Source: Cenococcum geophilum 1.58
Lineage: Eukaryota > Ascomycota > Dothideomycetes > Gloniales > Gloniaceae
Direction of reading: 5' to 3'
Length of the DNA stretch: 64,000 nt
NCBI GenBank assembly: GCA_001692895.1
Contig: KV748229.1
Coordinates: forward strand, 123,359-187,358
Position 1 is the first letter of the stretch, and every line of letters starts with the position of its first letter. Under the pieces are notes generated by a model. The model was not told where the DNA came from. It saw only the letters and a program-made list of their open reading frames with translations, and did not search any database. This document shows, one piece after another, positions 20,676-33,751 of the stretch. Both the position numbers and the translations under genes were made by a program.

Positions 20676-22100
20676 TCACACTTCGTAATACGCATGCGTC
20701 TTCCTGTCCTTGAGCCCGTCCTTGAACTTGGCGATGAAAACATTTGCCTCAGCGAGACTCCACTGAGCACTCGTCAGCGCCGCTCAAGGAGACTCACTGC
20801 ATCCCACAGGCACTCACTTCCAGGACCCGTGTCAGCAAAAAAAGCCCCCACCCCTCAGCGCCCTGGTAGCAGTGCAGCAGGTTCCACCGCCCCAGTTCCC
20901 TCAGCTTAGGGTCGCTGCTCCATCCTCCCAGGGGGACTTTGTACCGTGTCTGGACGACGTTATCAAACCCTGCGGCCGTGATGAAGGGCTTTGCGCGTTC
21001 AGCGATCTTAAAGGTCTTGCCGGAGGCTTCGCCGGCTGAGATGAAGGTGCTCGACCATTGTGATAGGATGTTGTCGGGCGGGCAAGTCCCGTCGTCGGAC
21101 TTGAACTGGATGTCCATTTCGAGCTGGTTGAGCCAACCGCCGGGCTCAAGGTGGCTGCGTGGGTTGTGTGTTAGTAGTTCAGCGGTTGGGAGATTGCATG
21201 GACGTGGACGCGACGTACTTGTATACTTCCTTGTACAGGCGCGGCCAGTCGGCCACGCTGCCGTACAGACACCGGATGTGGATCAGGTCGAAGTGGTTGA
21301 GCGGGAACGTCCAGTTCAAGCAGCAGTCGTCGATCTCGAACTTGCAGTTTGGCGGCAGGAATTCGGGCTGGATTGGTGAGAGGTCGATGCCTGTGACTTC
21401 GGCGGCGGGGTGCTCGTCGGCGAGGTCGCTGATGCCATGGGGTTAGATTCAGGGCGTCCGTGAATTGGGGAGTTACGGATANCATGGCGCGCACATTGCC
21501 CTGGCGTTTGTCAGTGGGCGGGTGCACGTCAGGGTCGTTGGGTCGGAGCCATACCAGATGCCTGTTCCCGTGCCGATGTCTAATACACGCTGGGCGCAGA
21601 GTAAGCGACGCACACTTGCGGATGATGGGTTCCTTACTCGCGGACTTGTGATGGGGGCTAAGTAGAGATTGTCGTCGAGGAGAAGCTGTAACATGTGATG
21701 CCTGCCGTCGATGGTTAGTGTTTCGGTCAGCCAGAGCTGATGCGCGGGATGCGAACGCAATGTCTAGCTGGTCGTTTTGTATATCGTCATTGGGTCCCCT
21801 TATAAACCGTGTTAGTAACAGCAAGGCAAATCTTGGTGCAGCAGTGAGATACCAGTATTCCCCCTCGCGATACTTGTGGTACCGCCGGCCGTGCTCGTAC
21901 CGATGGCGATGGATCGAAGAGGCGACGCTCGTGGTGTCGCTAAGGACGTCATCGCCATATGCGGAGTCGTTCGAGTCGTCCTCGGAGGCCTACTCGATTT
22001 GGGAAGTTGGTCAGTGTGCCCACAATAGTTATCCTGTCTAGGGAGTGAGGACTACGGTACGCACAACGGGAATGTGGATTTCCTGTTCGTTTTGCGCCAT
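20676..22100 (-). pseudogene. LaeA-like (TAM-type) SAM methyltransferase, frameshifted
   Basis: Exons on the complement: 22100-22065, 21989-21853, 21798-21638 (broken), 21589-21555, one ending at 21219, 21154-20818 and 20762-20676. Hallmarks are an acidic start (EDDSNDSAYGDD), SIHRHRYEHGRRYHKYREGEYW split by an intron, then LYLAPI, and motif I VLDIGTGTGIW. DLADEHPAAEVTGIDLSPIQP, FDLIHIRCLYGSV, HLEPGGWLNQLEMD and a typical end WSLAEANVFIAKF..HAYYEV follow. After LDIA an apparent 13-base insertion (about 21744-21756) shifts the frame before HQLWLTETLTIDG. No plausible intron removes it, so the gene is probably broken unless the assembly is wrong. An N at 21481 obscures one exon start. Relatives methylate proteins or metabolites, or act as regulators like LaeA. 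It is divergent to the P450. Confidence 0.75.
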
Positions 22101-22624
22101 AGAGACGGAGGCGGGCAAACCTTAGCCCAACGGTCGGGAATCAGTTGATGGTGCAGGTTGCTTCTACGGCAATTCGCCGTTGGGAGGACGGTAACAAGAC
22201 ACGACCTGCAGCCGAGAGAAGCTGCTTAGACGAAAGGATCAGAGTAGACATCCAAGGCTTTGAGGGGAAGGGGGTGGAGGAGGAGGGAAAGAGTGCAGTC
22301 CCAAAGCCAGCGGAAAGAGCTGTTTGAAAGCTGAAGCTGTGTCTTCTCTTTTCAACTTTCAACGGGCACGGCGGACGGGACGTGGGGGGGCGCCCGGCAC
22401 AGGTTCTCGTCCGTGCGCAACAGGATCATGCTTGGTTCCCGCTTCTCAGAACAGCCGATTTGCAGGTGAGTTGCAGCCCCCCACGCATTTGGCGCGGTAC
22501 AGACAGGGAAAAGATGACGTGCCATTCCAGGACCTACCCCGCACCAACAGGACCCCCCGCCGCTGATTTCTAGAGCGAGTCGATCCGCGGCCGAAACACA
22601 ACACCACAATGCCAATTGCCCGCG
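22101..22624. promoter_or_regulatory. Divergent promoter, methyltransferase / P450
   Basis: These 524 bp separate the two start codons. Short open frames on both strands lack protein-like character. Shared control of the two genes is an inference from the arrangement; no named factor site was identified. Confidence 0.45.
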
Positions 22625-24683
22625 ATGCAGTCCTCAATGCTCGCTCATGTGGCACATCCGGCCTTCCTGGTCGCCGTTGCCGCCCTCACGGTTGGGTACG
22701 TGGCGGCGCAGATAGCCTACCGCCGCTTCTTCCACCCACTGGCCAAGACCCCTGGCCCTTTCCTCCCCGCCGTAACCACCCTCTACCAGTCCTACTACAA
22801 CAGCCGCTACTACCTCGAGATCGAGCGCCTGCACAAAAAATACGGTGCGTTGAACACGCCTCGCTGCCCCAACCAGTTTATTCTAACAACCTAGGCCCAA
22901 TTGTCCGCATTCAGCCCAATGAGATTCACCTCAGCGACCAACAACACTTCGAGACCATCTACCATGTCGGCTCCAAATACACCAAGAGCCCCGTCTACTA
23001 CGGCGCGCTGTGTATCCCGAACGCGACCCACACGACGGCCTCCAACGAGATCCACAAGCGCAAGCGCGCCCGCCTGAACCCCATGTTCTCGCGCAAAATG
23101 GTGCTCGAACTTGAAGATGTCGTCCACAGCAAGGCCAACAAGGTCATCGCCCTCACCCGTGCCAGCATCGCCGCTAAGCAGCCAGTCGACCTGCACCACG
23201 CCTTCCGCTGCGTCTCCGTTGACGTTATTACCGAATACGCCTTCGATAAGTCGTACGACCTCCTCGACTCGCCGGACCTGGGCGCCCATTTCTTCAGAAT
23301 GGTCCGCGGTCTTGGCCCGGCCATGTACTTTTTCCAACAGTTCCCCCTCATGCGCGATGTCACTCTGAAGATCCCGCCCTCGGCCGCCTACTACATGGGC
23401 GGGGCAATGCGGCAAGTAACAACCCTACAAATGGTACGTTCCGCCTAGTTTATGTCAAGATTCAGGCCGAATCAGTTTGACTTGTTACTTGCAACATGAA
23501 GCTTCACACCATCCTCTGTATATCTAGACGTCTCTCCCAATTCTATGCGGCGGTCAATCGAGGTCATGCTCAACTCACCTTTTGACGTCTTATCCAAACA
23601 CATTCCACTGACTCCTCCCTCACCAACCACAGGAAGCCGTCAAGCAACTCTCCGACGTGAAAGCTCGCATGAATGCCGGCAAACTCGGCACTACTCGCCC
23701 AACTATTTTCTCTGAGCTCCTCGACCCAGAAAAACAAGACGGCTGGCCCGCCCCTCCGGCACACGAGCTCAAGGACGAAGTCTACTCCATCCTGGCTGCC
23801 GCCGCCGACACCACGGGCAACGCAATGACCGTTGCGTGCTATAAAGTTATCGGCAACCAGGAGATCTACTCCGCGCTTAGAAAGGAGCTGCATGCCGCTT
23901 TTCCGGGCCCTGATGCTAAGCTTAACTTTGCCACGCTTGAGAGACTGCCGTATTTGGTACGTTGTGCTTAAGTGTCTTGGTCGCGCAACTTGGGCTGACG
24001 GCTGCAACAGACGGGCGTAGTCAAAGAAAGCCTACGGTATGTTTAACTCTGATCCCATTCGAACCCTCAACACGCTAAGATTGATAGCCTCTCCTTTGGC
24101 GTCCCCGGTCGCCTCCCGCGAGTAGTCCCCCAACCCGGCGCCACTTTCAACGGACACTTTCTCCCTGCAGGCGTGCGTTCCCTTACCCCTCATTCCTAGC
24201 ACACCACTCACTCATGCATATATCCTCACAGACAATCGTTAGCATGAGCTCTTGGATTATGCAGCGTAACGAGGAAATCTTCCCCGACGCGATGAAGTTC
24301 GACCCTACACGCTGGCTGGATCCGGTCGCGTATAGGAGGCTGGATAATCACATGATGCCTTTTGGTGGCGGCAGCCGGGTCTGTGTGGGGATGCCGTAAG
24401 TCACTCACACACACACATACGTACATATATATATATATACCCAACCTAATAAGCCATTGGCATCATGGACTTGAGCAATTAGAGTCCTATAGCCCTGCTA
24501 ACACGTCTGTTGTGTAGGTTGGCATACGCTGAGCTTTATATTACGCTGGGTACGTTCTTCCACCGGTTTGGCAACCTCAAGGTCCATGAGACGACGGATG
24601 AGGATATGGTCTTTGAGGACTTCTTCTCGTCATACCAGATTGAAGGGAAGAAGTGGTTTAAGGCCGTTGCAGCGGAGACATAA
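22625..24683 (+). CDS. Cytochrome P450 (trichodiene-oxygenase-like group)
   Basis: Seven exons give 507 residues, the usual P450 length: 22625-22844, 22895-23433, 23633-23956, 24011-24036, 24088-24172, 24232-24395 and 24518-24683. The N-terminus is a membrane anchor (AFLVAVAALTVGYVAAQIAY) followed by the Pro hinge KTPGPFLP. The I-helix reads AAAADTTGNAMT. The ExxR motif is in KESLRL, across an intron. The haem loop is PFGGGSRVCVGMPLAYAEL, with the Cys ligand just before intron 6. FHPLAKTPGP, HVGSKYTKSP and RARLNPMFSRKMVLELE resemble the Tri4-like CYP58/CYP65 group of fungal oxidases, which oxidise terpenoid or polyketide products at the ER; the substrate is unknown. The start ATG at 22625 is preferred over the out-of-frame ATG at 22609. 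Intron 6 contains a CA/TA microsatellite. Confidence 0.93.
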
Positions 24684-25874
24684 TAGCTGGGTGTTAAGAA
24701 CAGAGTAAGGTATAATATGCATGGATATAAAGGTTATGATACCGCACATGGTATATCTGTGATCGTTCGAACGATCTGACATAACGAGAGAGCGATATTG
24801 GCCCTCTTGTCTTGATTCCGTGGTTCTTGTAGTGCAGCGAATGGTGTTCAGTATTAATAGTCAAGGATATTACCTAAAGAGAGAGTCTTATAAGGAGGTA
24901 ATTAAGCTATTATATAAGCCTCTAGCACCTCTAGAAATTACCTAAAGTAGAAGTAGTAATGCGATACTAAAGGCTTTAAGTCAGGCTCCGCGCTACTATA
25001 GTAGGTATAGATTAATAGTCTAAGTACATAGTAAGGACTTATTAAGCATTTAAGAGACCTTAAGCGATATAATTATTGTATAAAATTAGGTGGTGGTTTT
25101 ATAATATAAGGATATCCTCGTGTTGTGGAAATGCCCGAACGTTTCGCTTGTAGAGTACGTCAAACGGGATCAACCCGTCGAAATTCGGCTCCGTTTTCCC
25201 CGAACCTATAATATATAGAGCGAAGATTAATTAGTAATTTTCCGTAATCCGCACATGTATACGACTTAGATCTTCCTTCCGTTTTCTAGGAATTGCTTAT
25301 AAGCTTTAATCTAGCGAAGTCATATTGAAATGACTATTACAACCAGATTTCTACACACTTGGGGTTATACCTATTCCCAGTCCTAGAAGTGTAGGTAAGG
25401 TCTCCTAGCTGCTAAGTATCCTGAGAATCTGATGGAATATGTTACAGATTTGTCTGGAGCAGGACCGACCATCTAGTTATACAATATTTGCTAATTCGCG
25501 CTTACTGTAACGTTTCGAGGTCCTTAGGCCCTGCTTTGAGTATGTGGGAAATTTCTGTTTCTTAAAAAGTAAACATGAGCTTTAATTCTTTATGACTCGC
25601 ACGTGTTCATGGATGATGTGCAGAGAAAGGTGAGAGTCAACCTGCACTCACACGGGCCGATCTTAGTCCGAGACATTCAGCACCTCAACATCACCTCTAG
25701 GCTTCATCATCACCAGACTCAACTACGCAATCCACATCCTACCGAGAAACCTTGTTGGATTCATTCAGCGCGTTTTCTTATTAGACACGATATCCTGGAA
25801 GCCTACGCACCTCGATACCTACACTCCTAGATCGTCGCCACCGCATCCTCAAATCTCCGATAAGCTCGCCTACC
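24684..25874. other. AT-rich intergenic, RIP-like
   Basis: From about 24840 the sequence is TA-rich, with stops in all frames, and resembles decayed repeat DNA. No family motif was recognised. 25600-25870 precedes a small gene and is less AT-rich. Confidence 0.5.
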
Positions 25875-26392
25875 ATGAAACCCGTCGTGTCTGCTGTGAA
25901 TGCATGGACATGGTATGCGTTATCATCCTCAAATTACCATGTGTCTATACTGATGTTGCTAACTCTCTACTAGCATTGTCGTGTCTATGTTCGCAATCGT
26001 CATTTTATCCATCATCGGCGCCCTATTCAAGGTATGATACCTACTACGCCGCCATAGAGCCCCCACCCCCATCCGACATTTTCACAACGTCGAGCCATGC
26101 AACAACGACATGAACTAATGTATCTGTGCTCTAGACAAATAATCACATAATGATGGGCTCCAAAAAGGATCCTGAAGATGGTGGTGCAGTCGCCGCGGCT
26201 GTTTTTGGTGCTGTTGCTGTATACGCTGTATGTCCAATTGTTCCACTCGAACCTTTGGGGTTAGATAATTGATCACTTCAAGCAATATCAAACTAACAAC
26301 CTTTTGATTTTTAGGGTTTCCTCGTTTTCTGCGCCAGCCAAGCATGGCTACATATCAGAGAGAGTCGGCGGGGCGCGATAACACTATCATAA
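25875..26392 (+). CDS. Small two-TM membrane protein (88 aa, four exons)
   Basis: Exons 25875-25912, 25974-26031, 26135-26227 and 26315-26392 join in frame through consensus GT..AG introns. They give an 88-residue protein starting MKPVVSAVNAWTC and ending RRGAITLS. Two hydrophobic helices are visible: IVVSMFAIVILSIIGALF and AVAAAVFGAVAVYAGFLVFC. Between them lies a conserved-looking acidic loop, MMGSKKDPEDGG, and after TM2 a short basic tail, HIRESRRG. The pattern looks like a conserved fungal small membrane protein, but I cannot name it. It is easily missed because no single exon exceeds 31 codons. The clean splice structure and the amphipathic layout support a real gene. Confidence 0.75.
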
Positions 26393-26856
26393 CCTGTCAT
26401 TTGTGATAGTAGGAAGAGAAAGCTGGCCAAAAAGGGTTCCAATCTAATATGGAACTACAGAAGCTTCCCAAGTGGGTGGTACACGATCAGTGATATGGCG
26501 TTCATATGGTTGCTGGATGGGAACTTGTAGATATTATTTCCTAGCAGGCGCATGCCCCGGATTCAGTTCTGTACACTCTGGTTTGTCTGTAGGTGGATTA
26601 TTGTGTGGTATGTGTGCCTGTTGTTCAGCTCTTTGTTAAGCCTAGGCGGATGTCATTTCTCATGAGGTCTTGAAGCCAGAAAATTAGACTATACAAATAT
26701 GCTATCAGCTAATCTCTATCCTTTTAATTGCTCCCAGCCCTGTGTGCTTCGTACCATTTCCCCGGCTCCATACGAAGCCTATGCTTTGCCTGTATATAAA
26801 CGGAACGCTAGTAATGCGGAACGCCATATCATCATAAAATCCATATACCATAATTA
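26393..26856. other. Convergent intergenic region
   Basis: 3' flanks of the small membrane protein and of ELP3. No further gene seen. Confidence 0.5.
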
Positions 26857-28647
26857 TCATTCTTCATCGCTGCCATCCGCACTTTGCTCCAGCATCTTAC
26901 TCATGTACGGCCCGTCAAGGAAATACCCTAATTTTGCATAATAACTCCTGACCCCAACCCCTGAGATAACCGCAATCTTCTGACTACCATGCTCATCCCT
27001 TGCGATCCTCTCCGCCTCCTCCATAAGCAATGTTCCATAACCTTGATGCTGGAATTTCTTCGGATCACGCGCATGCACTGGTACAGCAGAACCATACACG
27101 TGCAACTCCCTCACAAGACTCGTCGGCTGTCCCGTCAACTCTGGCCGGAAGGTATGCGTCTTGCTGCATTGACGGAGACGCAGCAAGGCAATCAGGATAT
27201 CCTGTTTAGGATCTTCATATGCCAAGAATGTCTCCCAACCCCCGTTAGCTACGTAGTCCCGCCGCACGAGTTCAACCTGCGAAGGCCGAATCTTGTTCTT
27301 GACTTCATTGATCCCAACTTCACGAGTACGCACATCTCGACACGTTGTCCCAAAATCCTTCATACGCGCCAGCGCCAACTCGCGCAGATTACCGTTCTCA
27401 ACGCCGGCGGTGACTAGTGGCATCGGGATGTCGCGCTGCACACGGTAGATACGGGTCCAGGGTGGGACAAGGGCGAGGATGCGGGCAACGAGGTCGATAA
27501 GCGCGTTCGGCGTGTAGTTCTTGTAGCGGCCGGTGCGCCACAGCTCGTACAGGCCTGTGCCACGGATGACGAGTGTCGGGTATATTTTCAGGCCATCAGT
27601 GCGGAAAGCGGGGTTGGAGAAGTACTCGACAAATTGATCGAGGTCGCGCTCCATGCCAACATTGGGCAGGTCGGGCATCATGTGGCTAACGACCTTAAAG
27701 CCAGCATCTTTGGCTAAGCAGAAGGTTTGCGCAACCGCTGCGACTGTGTGCCCGCGGTTGGTGTCCCGCGCAACATCTTCGTAGAGGGATTGCACGCCGA
27801 TTTCGAGGCGTGTACAGCCGTATCGTAGCATAGCGCTTAGATGTTGGTCAAGACAATAGTCGGGCCGGGTCTCGATGGTTATGCCTACACACTTAATATT
27901 GCTCATCTCACCTGCTGCAACAGCTTCGTCCACATTGCTGGTTTGGTACCCGCTAAGGGCATTATGTAACTGTGAAATGAATTCATCCCGGTAACTCTCT
28001 GGGAGAGACATGAACGTGCCACCCATTATAATGTACTCGACTTTATCAACGCTATGGCCCAAAGCTTTAATCTGATCGACCCGTCCACGAGCTTGCTCGT
28101 AGGGATCGTAGCGAGCACGGATGGCGCGCATAGAGGTCGGCTCATAGCCGGTATAGGATTGGGTTGAGTATTCAAAGTCAGAGTCCGGTCCTCCAGGGCA
28201 GTATACACATATGTTTCCCGTGTATGATATGTGCGGGCATCGGTGGGGTTTGCACATTACTGCCACGACAGCGATGCCCGAAGAGGTTCCTGCCAAAATC
28301 ATTAATATAATATATGCATTTATCTCTTAAGTGCCATTCGTACGTATTGGTTTTGCGATTAGCTTTGGAAGAATATATTTTTTATAGTGTTCTGGCACTG
28401 CCGCAATAATTGCAGTCAGTGGTGGTTGGGTCTTGAGATAATGCTTTTTTGCTATTTGCCCTCGAAGAGCATTTAAATTTAGGTCTTTCTTTGGCTTAGA
28501 GCCATCTGCCTGTGCCTCATAGTCCTGGATGAGGGCACTAGCAATATCGGCGCATGCCCGCATATATCGCTCGTTCTCTGGTGGGAGCTTAACATTTTTT
28601 GGTAGTCGGTTCTTAGTCCTAGTCTCAGTCAGGGTTACGGTAGCCAT
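26857..28647 (-). CDS. elp3: Elongator acetyltransferase/radical-SAM subunit ELP3
   Basis: Exons 28647-28344 and 28289-26857 (complement) join KPIRT to [10 protein letters not shown] across a 54-bp intron. From the ATG at 28647 (MATVTLTE) the protein is 578 residues; an in-frame ATG at 28662 would add five. The radical-SAM core shows [14 protein letters not shown] and [12 protein letters not shown], with the cluster cysteines, then [16 protein letters not shown] and TIETRPDYC. The C-terminal GNAT domain shows [17 protein letters not shown] (acetyl-CoA loop) and [20 protein letters not shown]3 is the catalytic subunit of Elongator, which adds the cm5 side chain to wobble uridine of tRNAs. It is among the most conserved eukaryotic proteins, and length and motifs are complete. 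It is divergent to the succinyl-CoA ligase gene. Confidence 0.98.
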
Positions 28648-28886
28648 CTCGATTTTGTACAAGAATATCTATAGGCCGTTTCGGGGATATTGAGACTGTC
28701 ATGGGTGGTGCATGGTCAATACCCTCGGGTTGTGACTCTCAAAGCTTTACATCTCCAAAACTTTCGCGAGACTTCCCGGAGAAGCGCCGCTGACCTCGCA
28801 CCTCCTCATCCCATCCATTAAGCCGAATTCTCGATCGTCCCATTTCCCCCCTCCAGGTCTGCTTTTGTGGCAGGTATACTGTCACA
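28648..28886. promoter_or_regulatory. Divergent promoter, ELP3 / succinyl-CoA ligase alpha
   Basis: Only 239 bp separate the two start codons. Both genes are housekeeping. No specific element is claimed. Confidence 0.5.
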
Positions 28887-30267
<1,381 letters not shown>

Positions 30268-30701
30268 TTGCAATAGAGGGGGTATAAGAATGAAGAGATG
30301 ATGAAGGGCTCTGGGAATTACCGTTTTTGGTTTGCTGGCGCTATTGCTTTGCCTTTAACAGATCGTTACGGCGGCCCGAGCGAATGTTTGACTGTATCAT
30401 GCATTATCTACCTCACGACATCAGTTCCGTCCTTGTACATTTAGTCATTTAGAGCAACTTGTACGGTCTGCGACCGCGCAGGAATCAGGTGCATTGTACT
30501 GGAAGAATCCTTCTGAGCAATGCCATGAGAATGGTCTGGAAAACGTTTAGATAGCTCTGGCAGAACGAATATCAAGAAGCTCCTCTATCCATGAAGCTAG
30601 AGCATGGCCCTTGCGCAGCCGACGCGGAGATGAACCCTGCCATTATTGCCCACCACCCGCCAGCACCGCAATCCAACTTCTACCGCTCCCTCGCCGGCAT
30701 C

Positions 30702-32217
30702 ATGCTCTCCGGCATCTTAATCTTCAATCAGAAGGGCGAGAACCTTATTTTTCGTGCTTTTCGCAATGACTGCCGCCCGCGACTTGCCGACGTCTTCCGC
30801 ATTCAGGTCATTTCCAACGCCCAAGTCCGCTCACCTATCCTAACACTCGGTTCTACGACCTTCAGCCATGTTAAACATGAGAATATCTATTTAGTCGCTG
30901 TTACGAAGAGCAATGCGAATGCTGCCCTCGTCTTCGAGTTCCTATACCGCTTGGTTGGGCTAGGGAAGGCGTATTTTGGGAAGTTTGATGAGGAGGCTGT
31001 GAAGAATAATTTTGTTCTTGTATATGAGCTGTTAGATGGTGCGAAGACAATACTACGAATATCTGTATAACTGTTTGATCTTTGAGCTAATTTTATCCAG
31101 AAATTCTTGACTTTGGATACCCTCAGAACACAGAGACAGACACACTCAAGATGTACATCACGACAGAAGGAGTCAAGTCGGAGAGGGCAATGGTGCGCTA
31201 CATCTATGCTAGGGATAGCCTTAGGGTACTGATAGCTAAATCGCACACAGGAGGATTCGTCCAAGATCACAATGCAGGCCACCGGCGCTCTCTCCTGGCG
31301 GCGAGCAGACATCAAGTATCGCAAAAACGAAGCTTTTGTCGACGTTATCGAAGACGTCAACCTTCTCATGTCTGCAACTGGCACTGTCCTTCGCGCTGAT
31401 GTCAATGGCCAAATTGTTATGCGGGCCTATCTATCGGGGACCCCTGAATGCAAATTTGGACTCAACGACCGTCTTACTCTTGGGGAGGACAACCTGCAAC
31501 AACCATCGGGGAACAGGGCTGGAACAAAAGCAACTCGTGCTGCAGCTGGGAGTGTCACATTAGAAGATTGTCAATTCCATCAGTGCGTGAAGCTGGGAAA
31601 ATTTGATACAGACCGAACCATCTCCTTCATACCTCCGGACGGCGAGTTTGAGTTGATGCAATATCGAGCAACAGAGAATGTGAATCTGCCATTCAAGGTC
31701 CACGCAATCGTAAACGAGGTTGGCAAGACAAAAGTCGAATACAGCATAGCTATCCGCGCCAACTATGGGAGCAAACTATTCGCAACCAACGTTGTTGTAC
31801 GCATTCCAACTCCTCTGAACACTGCCCGCATTACGGAGCGTACATCACAAGGGAAAGCGAAATACGAACCCGAGCACAATAATATTGTCTGGAAGATTCC
31901 ACGCTTTACAGGCCAGAGCGAATTTGTGTTGAGTGCCGAAGCGACCTTGACGAGTATGACGAACCAGAAAGCATGGAGTCGGCCACCATTGAGCCTTAAT
32001 TTCTCATTACTCATGTTCACAAGTTCGGGCCTATTAGTGCGGTATTTGAAGGTATTTGAGAAGAGTAATTATAGTAGTGTTAAATGGGTGCGATACATGA
32101 CTCGCGCAGGTAATTATGAGATACGGTATGTGCTCATTATTCTTTCTTCGCATAGAACAAAAGACCTATATCCAGCCTTCCCCGGCAATTATTTGCTAAC
32201 TACTTTTTAGATTCTGA
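30702..32217 (+). CDS. AP-2 clathrin adaptor complex, mu subunit
   Basis: Exons 30702-31038, 31101-31192, 31251-32125 and 32211-32217 give 436 residues, the family length. The N-terminal longin-like domain begins MLSGILIFNQKGENLIFRAF and includes [20 protein letters not shown]. The mu-homology domain begins SWRRADIKYRKNEAFVDVIE and ends VRYMTRAGNYEIRF. That ending (GNYEIR) and the start distinguish AP-2 from AP-1 mu. The protein binds YxxPhi sorting signals and PIP2 during endocytosis at the plasma membrane. The last exon is only seven bases (A TTC TGA), set by the intron 32126-32210. The frame is also open upstream to an ATG at 30591, but family alignment favours 30702. Confidence 0.96.
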
Positions 32218-32706
32218 TTTCACCAGTGCTTCCTGGTTTTCATGAGTTTATGAAAGCGTGTATAGTACATTCGGCATATCTGGGCGTCTTTTCTAGCTGC
32301 ATCTCGTAGGAGTTACCTATGAATATTATTCATGTCTACGCAAATCCATCACTTCGCAACACATATTTTATTGATCTGCAGGTAGAGTCGGCGCGCTCCA
32401 GAAGCTTCCTCGTGTTCAAGACGTCATATTCAGTGAATGCATATGACAAGTCCAAAAGCCTTTTTGGTTGCTTTAATAGTGGAGCCTTTTCCACACAACT
32501 CATCTTCGTCATAACCTCCAAATCCAACTTTTTTCTTAATATATTCAACATCTTCCAACAATGAATAAACCTAGAGGTGTAGTTCTTTCATTTAGATATT
32601 AAAATTATATCACTAGACCTCTTCGGCAGCACAGCTTGAGTTTCTTACACTCACGACTAACGCTAGTCATCATTTCTCTCCTCAATTATCTCATTAGAGG
32701 AGCGAT
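32218..32706. other. Intergenic; unexplained open frames on both strands
   Basis: Frames at 32319-32564 (+) and 32336-32551 (-) are open but overlap each other and show no motif. No gene is called. Confidence 0.4.
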
Positions 32707-33137
32707 ATGCCCTCCGGTACTCCAACCTCTAACATTCAACCCACGATTCGCGCCCTTAATATCCAACTCCGCAAGCTCGAAAATGCATCCCACAACCCCT
32801 ACACCGCCCTCACACCCGTCAAATCCCGCGACCTAGCATCTCTATCTGAGCAAATTGCGGAACAGGTAAGGTGAGCCAAGAGCCAAGAGCCGGGCAAGAG
32901 ACGCTCCTGCCGCGGCTTGACGAGGCCAAGAGGAAGCTTGCATGTGCCAAGAAGAGGAAAATGTGGAGCTGTACTCAGGCGGACCCTGCGGGTCCGGTGA
33001 GGGATAGGCATCTGGTGGGGGAGGCGGTTGAGGAGCTGGAGAAGAGGATTAAGAGTTTGGAGGATGAGGTGCGGGGGTTGAGGGACCTGTGCCTAATGGA
33101 AAGTTGGAGACAGGGTAGGACTGTGAAAGCTTGCTGA
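32707..33137 (+). CDS. Possible small coiled-coil protein (structure uncertain)
   Basis: A frame from the ATG at 32707 gives MPSGTPTSNIQPTIRALNIQ.., with YTALTPVKSRDLASLSEQIAEQ, and reaches a GTAAG donor at 32866. A second frame from about 32871 to 33137 encodes a charged helix (LLPRLDEAKRKL.., HLVGEAVEELEKRIKSLEDE). The two are one frame apart, and no intron of normal length with good ends connects them. Either the splice uses an unseen site, the assembly has a small error, or the gene is broken. The helix content looks real; the family is unknown. Confidence 0.4.
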
Positions 33138-33751
33138 AACTGGCTGGCTGGGTCTGTTAATTGATTTCGGTTGGTGAGAACCTGAAAAGCTGTGCACTAG
33201 GTGAATAATGAGCGGGATGTTGATAAGCCCTCCCAAGTGACTCATAGCCATGCAAGCAGTTGGTGAGAACAATTTGACGTCACATGAAGAGGATTTCTTC
33301 ATCTCTTCCTAAAATTTCTAGCTCTGAAATATTCTACTCCACATCTCATACACTGTACACTTTCATTATACCAGCATACTCACTTAAAGCCATGCTATCA
33401 CCCCCAAGGTCTTATCCATTATCATACTTCATACCCCAAATATCACAATAACTCCGCCGACTCCCGTCGATGACGAATACATTACCAGTCGCTGCCAGCA
33501 GCTAACCGAGTAGCTCAAGATCCTGAAAGAAGACTATTTGCAAGCGACAATCTGGCTAGACAATATGCGCGCCAAAAGCCAACGGTGAAGGGCTATGAGT
33601 CTAGACCCGGCTACTTTAAAGAGTTAGAAGATCCGAAGAATGAGATAGACGGATTGGTGGAGGGATCTTAGAATTTCTAATGGTTGTCAGAGGCCTAAAA
33701 TTCAAGATACACGAATAATACTAAAGATTATTAGCTCTTACCCATCCACCA
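33138..33751. other. Intergenic, no gene seen
   Basis: AT-rich in the right half. No recognisable motif or RNA gene. Confidence 0.5.

Noticed and set aside
22891..23415. 174-codon minus-strand frame in P450 exon 2
   Set aside because: Lies wholly antisense to well-conserved P450 sequence.
32319..32564. 81-codon frame and opposing 71-codon frame
   Set aside because: They overlap each other, show no motif, and neither has splice or start support.
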